Shown one piece after another: positions 6,318 to 8,121 of a DNA stretch of 8,121 nt; position 1 is the first letter of the stretch; every line of letters begins with the position of its first letter. The stretch is from NCBI GenBank assembly GCA_045105615.1, contig JBGCDS010000021.1, positions 1 through 8,121 on the forward strand, given 5' to 3'. Under the pieces are notes generated by a model. That model was not told the DNA's origin, searched no databases, and saw nothing but the letters and a program-made list of their open reading frames with translations. This DNA comes from UBA1858 sp045105615. GTDB lineage: Bacteria; Pseudomonadota; Gammaproteobacteria; UBA4575. The position numbers were made by a program, and so were the translations under genes.

Positions 6318-7553
6318 CTATAAGTCTAATTTAAATATTTTTTCCAAGCTTCTATCTTTCACTAAATTCTCTAGATAAGCTAATCGTTTTGGGTTTTGAA
6401 GAGATATCTCATTCCCTTTTGACCTGAATAAATTTGACCAGATAAGTCCGAGTAAAAATTTAATTTCGTGATTGTCTGATAATGTATTTATTGATGTATA
6501 ACCCGCAAAAATAGCCTGTGCATGACTGGTGGAAACTTTTATAACTAAGCTATGGCTAAGCGCGTTGGCAAGATCTGCTAATCGGTAATTAAAGCATGCT
6601 GTTTCCCAATCAATGATTGTAATGCTGTCTTCGTTATTTACCATGACTTGATCTAAAGAGAAGTCACCATGCGAGAAGTAATTGGAAGAGAGTTTGGTAT
6701 ATAGCTTGAGATACTCAAGGTACGGGTGATGAGATTGAGTGTTTTCAATAAAACTTTGAATTTTATTAATTTTCTTTTTTTTGATAGTTTTAAGATTGGA
6801 TTTTGTGAGAGATATTTGACTAATTTGAGCAATAAGTTTTCCTGAATCATAATAATATTTTTCATTATCGCTTTCGAGTATTCTAGACCCGCAATAGGTC
6901 ATTAATATATATCTTGGAGGTGACTTGACATTGTATGAGATTAATTTTGGGGTTTGTATCTGAGATTCCAGATTGCTCATAACAAGAACTTCTGTATTTG
7001 AGTGTCTTTTGCTTTTGCGATGAATTTTTAATATATAACGTTGGTTTTCTTTGTGTAGCAAGAATAACTTATTCCGGTTTTGTGAAGGAAACTCTTTTTC
7101 TATTTCGAATTCGTTAAAGTTATTACGAATAAAGCGTAAAATGGAAGTATGGTTGTTTGCTAGTTTGTATGAAAAGATCCATACCTGGCCTGCCAAAAAT
7201 ATTAACGATAAGGTTGTTAGATTAATAATAAGTATTGATATGTTCTTGTTTTGATTTGACTCTAATAGGAAATATATTACCAATAGTAATATTGTACTGA
7301 ATATTAAGTTGTCTCTAATCCATTTTTTATTTGTGAGCTTTTTGCCTATGTGCCTAGCCCAAAGAGGGAAAATAATTAATATGTATAAAGTTATTAGTGC
7401 TGTATATGAGAATACATATATATTGGATAAAGGTGCTGCAATATTGCCAGATGCTATATTTCCTTGTTTGCTGAAGTAATATGCAATGACAGATAGTGTT
7501 ATGACTCCTAAAAAACATAGTGCAGTGTAAATTGTAGGCTTGGAGTAGTTCAT
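6318..7553 (-). CDS. membrane-anchored APH/choline-kinase-like phosphotransferase, substrate unknown
   Basis: I recognise the fold but not a named gene. The 411-residue product has four hydrophobic segments at about 8-28, 45-66, 83-98 and 104-128. Positive charges lie in the loop after the second segment (RHIGKKLTNKKWIR) and after the fourth, which predicts both ends in the cytoplasm. From about residue 140 there is a kinase domain of the aminoglycoside phosphotransferase type: YILKIH with the likely ATP-binding K176, a possible partner E188 in NTEVL, hinge-like YILMTYCGS (215-223), catalytic loop HGDFSLDQ (H295, D297, Q302) and metal-binding D315 in IIDWE. The metal-binding Asn of the loop is replaced by Gln, as in some APH-like families such as maltokinases. 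ATG 7551-7553 is the first start after an in-frame stop, with no clear Shine-Dalgarno. The gene opposes all its neighbours and is AT-rich, suggesting acquisition. It could modify a lipid, sugar or small molecule at the inner membrane; this is not determined. Confidence 0.85.
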   Translation of the reverse strand: MNYSKPTIYTALCFLGVITLSVIAYYFSKQGNIASGNIAAPLSNIYVFSYTALITLYILIIFPLWARHIGKKLTNKKWIRDNLIFSTILLLVIYFLLESNQNKNISILIINLTTLSLIFLAGQVWIFSYKLANNHTSILRFIRNNFNEFEIEKEFPSQNRNKLFLLHKENQRYILKIHRKSKRHSNTEVLVMSNLESQIQTPKLISYNVKSPPRYILMTYCGSRILESDNEKYYYDSGKLIAQISQISLTKSNLKTIKKKKINKIQSFIENTQSHHPYLEYLKLYTKLSSNYFSHGDFSLDQVMVNNEDSITIIDWETACFNYRLADLANALSHSLVIKVSTSHAQAIFAGYTSINTLSDNHEIKFLLGLIWSNLFRSKGNEISLQNPKRLAYLENLVKDRSLEKIFKLDL

Positions 7554-7580
7554 TTGAAGCGAATCATATCTATTTAATTC

Positions 7581-7610
7581 AGTATTTTGAAGCAGTCATT
7601 TTTTATGCAA
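7581..7610 (-). promoter_or_regulatory. candidate promoter of the membrane kinase gene
   Basis: On the minus strand TTGCAT (complement of 7605-7610) and AATACT (complement of 7581-7586) are separated by 18 bases. Transcription would start roughly 20 bases before the ATG at 7553. Matches are 4 of 6 in each box. In such AT-rich DNA similar matches arise by chance, so this is tentative. Confidence 0.3.
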
Positions 7611-7875
7611 CTTAGAATTAATGTTGCGAATGTTTAATTATTGGGAATGCTAATCTCTAAATGCAGTTGTTAATGTGTCTAATAAACACTTAAATTTTGT
7701 TTTGAATTTTTGTGATGGTTATTATTTGATCGTAAGATCTAAACAAAGCGTATAAGAATACGATGTATAATAAAGTGTCGATGGTTTTTATACCTTTATT
7801 TATAGTGAAATATTTTCTTTTTCTAAAATATCAATGATTTCAAAGAGATAGATAGATTTTGATGATTATTTCAAT

Positions 7876-7894
7876 GCGCCAATTTGAATGGCGT
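7876..7894. repeat. small GC-stemmed hairpin in AT-rich spacer
   Basis: GCGCCA (7876-7881) can pair with TGGCGT (7889-7894), with one G-U pair, around the seven-base loop ATTTGAA. It stands out as a GC-rich island in very AT-rich DNA. No T-tract follows on the + or minus strand, so it is not a convincing intrinsic terminator. Confidence 0.4.
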
Positions 7895-7935
7895 CAAAGT
7901 CTCATAAAATAAATTTCTATATCCTTATATTTCAA

Positions 7936-7964
7936 TTGATCATACAAGCCGAATTACGCATAAT
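7936..7964 (+). promoter_or_regulatory. sigma-70-type promoter of tRNA-Arg
   Basis: TTGATC (7936-7941) and CATAAT (7959-7964) are exactly 17 bases apart, with four or five of six consensus bases in each. The bases just after the -10 box (GCCGGC, 7966-7971) are GC-rich, a discriminator type often seen at stable-RNA promoters under stringent control. Initiation near 7971-7973 would give a short 5' leader before the tRNA at 7984. An own promoter makes sense because the tRNA is cut off from the csrA-tRNA-Ser unit by an opposing gene. Confidence 0.55.
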
Positions 7965-7983
7965 TGCCGGCTCTCCAAATAAC

Positions 7984-8060
7984 GCGCCCGTAGCTCAGCT
8001 GGATAGAGTACTTGGCTACGAACTAAGGGGTCGGGAGTTCGAATCTCTCCGGGCGCGCCA
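7984..8060 (+). tRNA. tRNA-Arg, anticodon ACG
   Basis: Acceptor GCGCCCG (7984-7990) pairs with CGGGCGC (8050-8056), followed by discriminator G8057 and encoded CCA (8058-8060). The D arm is GCTC...GAGT. The anticodon stem CTTGG (8011-8015)/CTAAG (8023-8027) has one G-U pair and encloses CTACGAA, with anticodon ACG at 8018-8020. The T arm is GGGAG-TTCGAAT-CTCTC. The first anticodon base is normally deaminated to inosine by TadA, so this tRNA reads CGU, CGC and CGA. In related genomes tRNA-Arg(ACG) copies follow tRNA-Ser(GCT) closely. Confidence 0.98.
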
Positions 8061-8077
8061 TTTCCTCTTTCTCTTTC

Positions 8078-8091
8078 ATTAGATATCTAAT
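8078..8091. repeat. 14-bp perfect palindrome after tRNA-Arg
   Basis: ATTAGATATCTAAT is its own reverse complement. It lies 18 bases past the tRNA CCA end, after a pyrimidine-rich stretch. It has no loop and no T-run directly behind it, so it resembles a dimeric protein-binding site more than a terminator. It may be chance. Confidence 0.35.
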
Positions 8092-8121
8092 CGAATTCCC
8101 TTATATTTTTTGCTTTCTAAA

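Larger units (their letters stand above)
7554..7935. other. AT-rich non-coding stretch between the kinase gene and tRNA-Arg
   Basis: Apart from the candidate kinase promoter and a small hairpin, I see no gene here. Reading frames on both strands are short and without ribosome binding sites. The base composition resembles the neighbouring kinase gene, not the core genes to the left. No insertion sequence ends, integrase fragment or repeat of the tRNA 3' ends is visible. Confidence 0.5.

Noticed and set aside
7051..7254. 67-codon + frame inside the membrane kinase gene
   Set aside because: It lies wholly antisense to a longer frame with clear membrane helices and kinase motifs; no Shine-Dalgarno was seen.
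7846..7857. Short GATA tandem repeat
   Set aside because: Only about three units in AT-rich DNA; too short to be meaningful or to suggest a CRISPR or phase-variation tract.
6127..8060. Possible att direct repeats formed by the two tRNA 3' ends
   Set aside because: The shared bases are the universal T-loop (GTTCGAATC) and CCA end. Identity breaks within the T and acceptor stems, so this is tRNA similarity rather than an integration duplication.
7888..8082. Open frame on the + strand running through tRNA-Arg
   Set aside because: Its second half is the translated tRNA gene, and the start has no ribosome site. Such frames over tRNAs are common artefacts.

Overview
This window looks like a chromosomal housekeeping region of a gammaproteobacterium with low to moderate GC content. 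The gene order is 3' end of thpR, recA, recX, alaS, lysC, csrA, tRNA-Ser(GCT), a non-core AT-rich segment, and tRNA-Arg(ACG). The order recA-recX-alaS-(lysC)-csrA-tRNA-Ser-tRNA-Arg is known from Gammaproteobacteria. E. coli has it without lysC; Pseudomonas has an alaS-lysC-rsmA-tRNA block. The sequence alone does not let me name a genus.

Bases 1-6153 are compact and all on the + strand. A ThpR-like RNA cyclic phosphodiesterase enters from the left. It is followed by a short promoter region and recA (GTG start, strong Shine-Dalgarno), then recX, whose start lies inside the recA 3' end. After 37 bases comes alaS, after 34 more lysC, and after a 131-base leader rich in GGA motifs comes the 59-residue csrA. 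tRNA-Ser(GCT) follows. The genes cover recombination and its control (recA/recX), charging of tRNA-Ala (alaS), the first step of the aspartate amino-acid pathway (lysC), global post-transcriptional control (csrA) and translation (tRNAs).

Bases 6154-7983 differ. They are visibly AT-richer and hold one gene on the opposite strand. It encodes a 411-residue protein with four predicted N-terminal membrane helices and a C-terminal kinase domain of the aminoglycoside phosphotransferase/choline kinase type. This segment separates two tRNA genes that sit close together in related genomes, so it is probably an acquired insertion, although no att repeats, integrase or transposase are visible. tRNA-Arg(ACG) follows behind a good sigma-70-type promoter of its own.

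The points most worth checking are the membrane-anchored kinase and its Gln-for-Asn catalytic loop, its position between the tRNAs, a probable internal translation start in lysC (a beta subunit), the GGA-rich csrA leader, and the absence of a canonical LexA box before recA. I see no CRISPR array, insertion sequence or clearly new multi-gene system.
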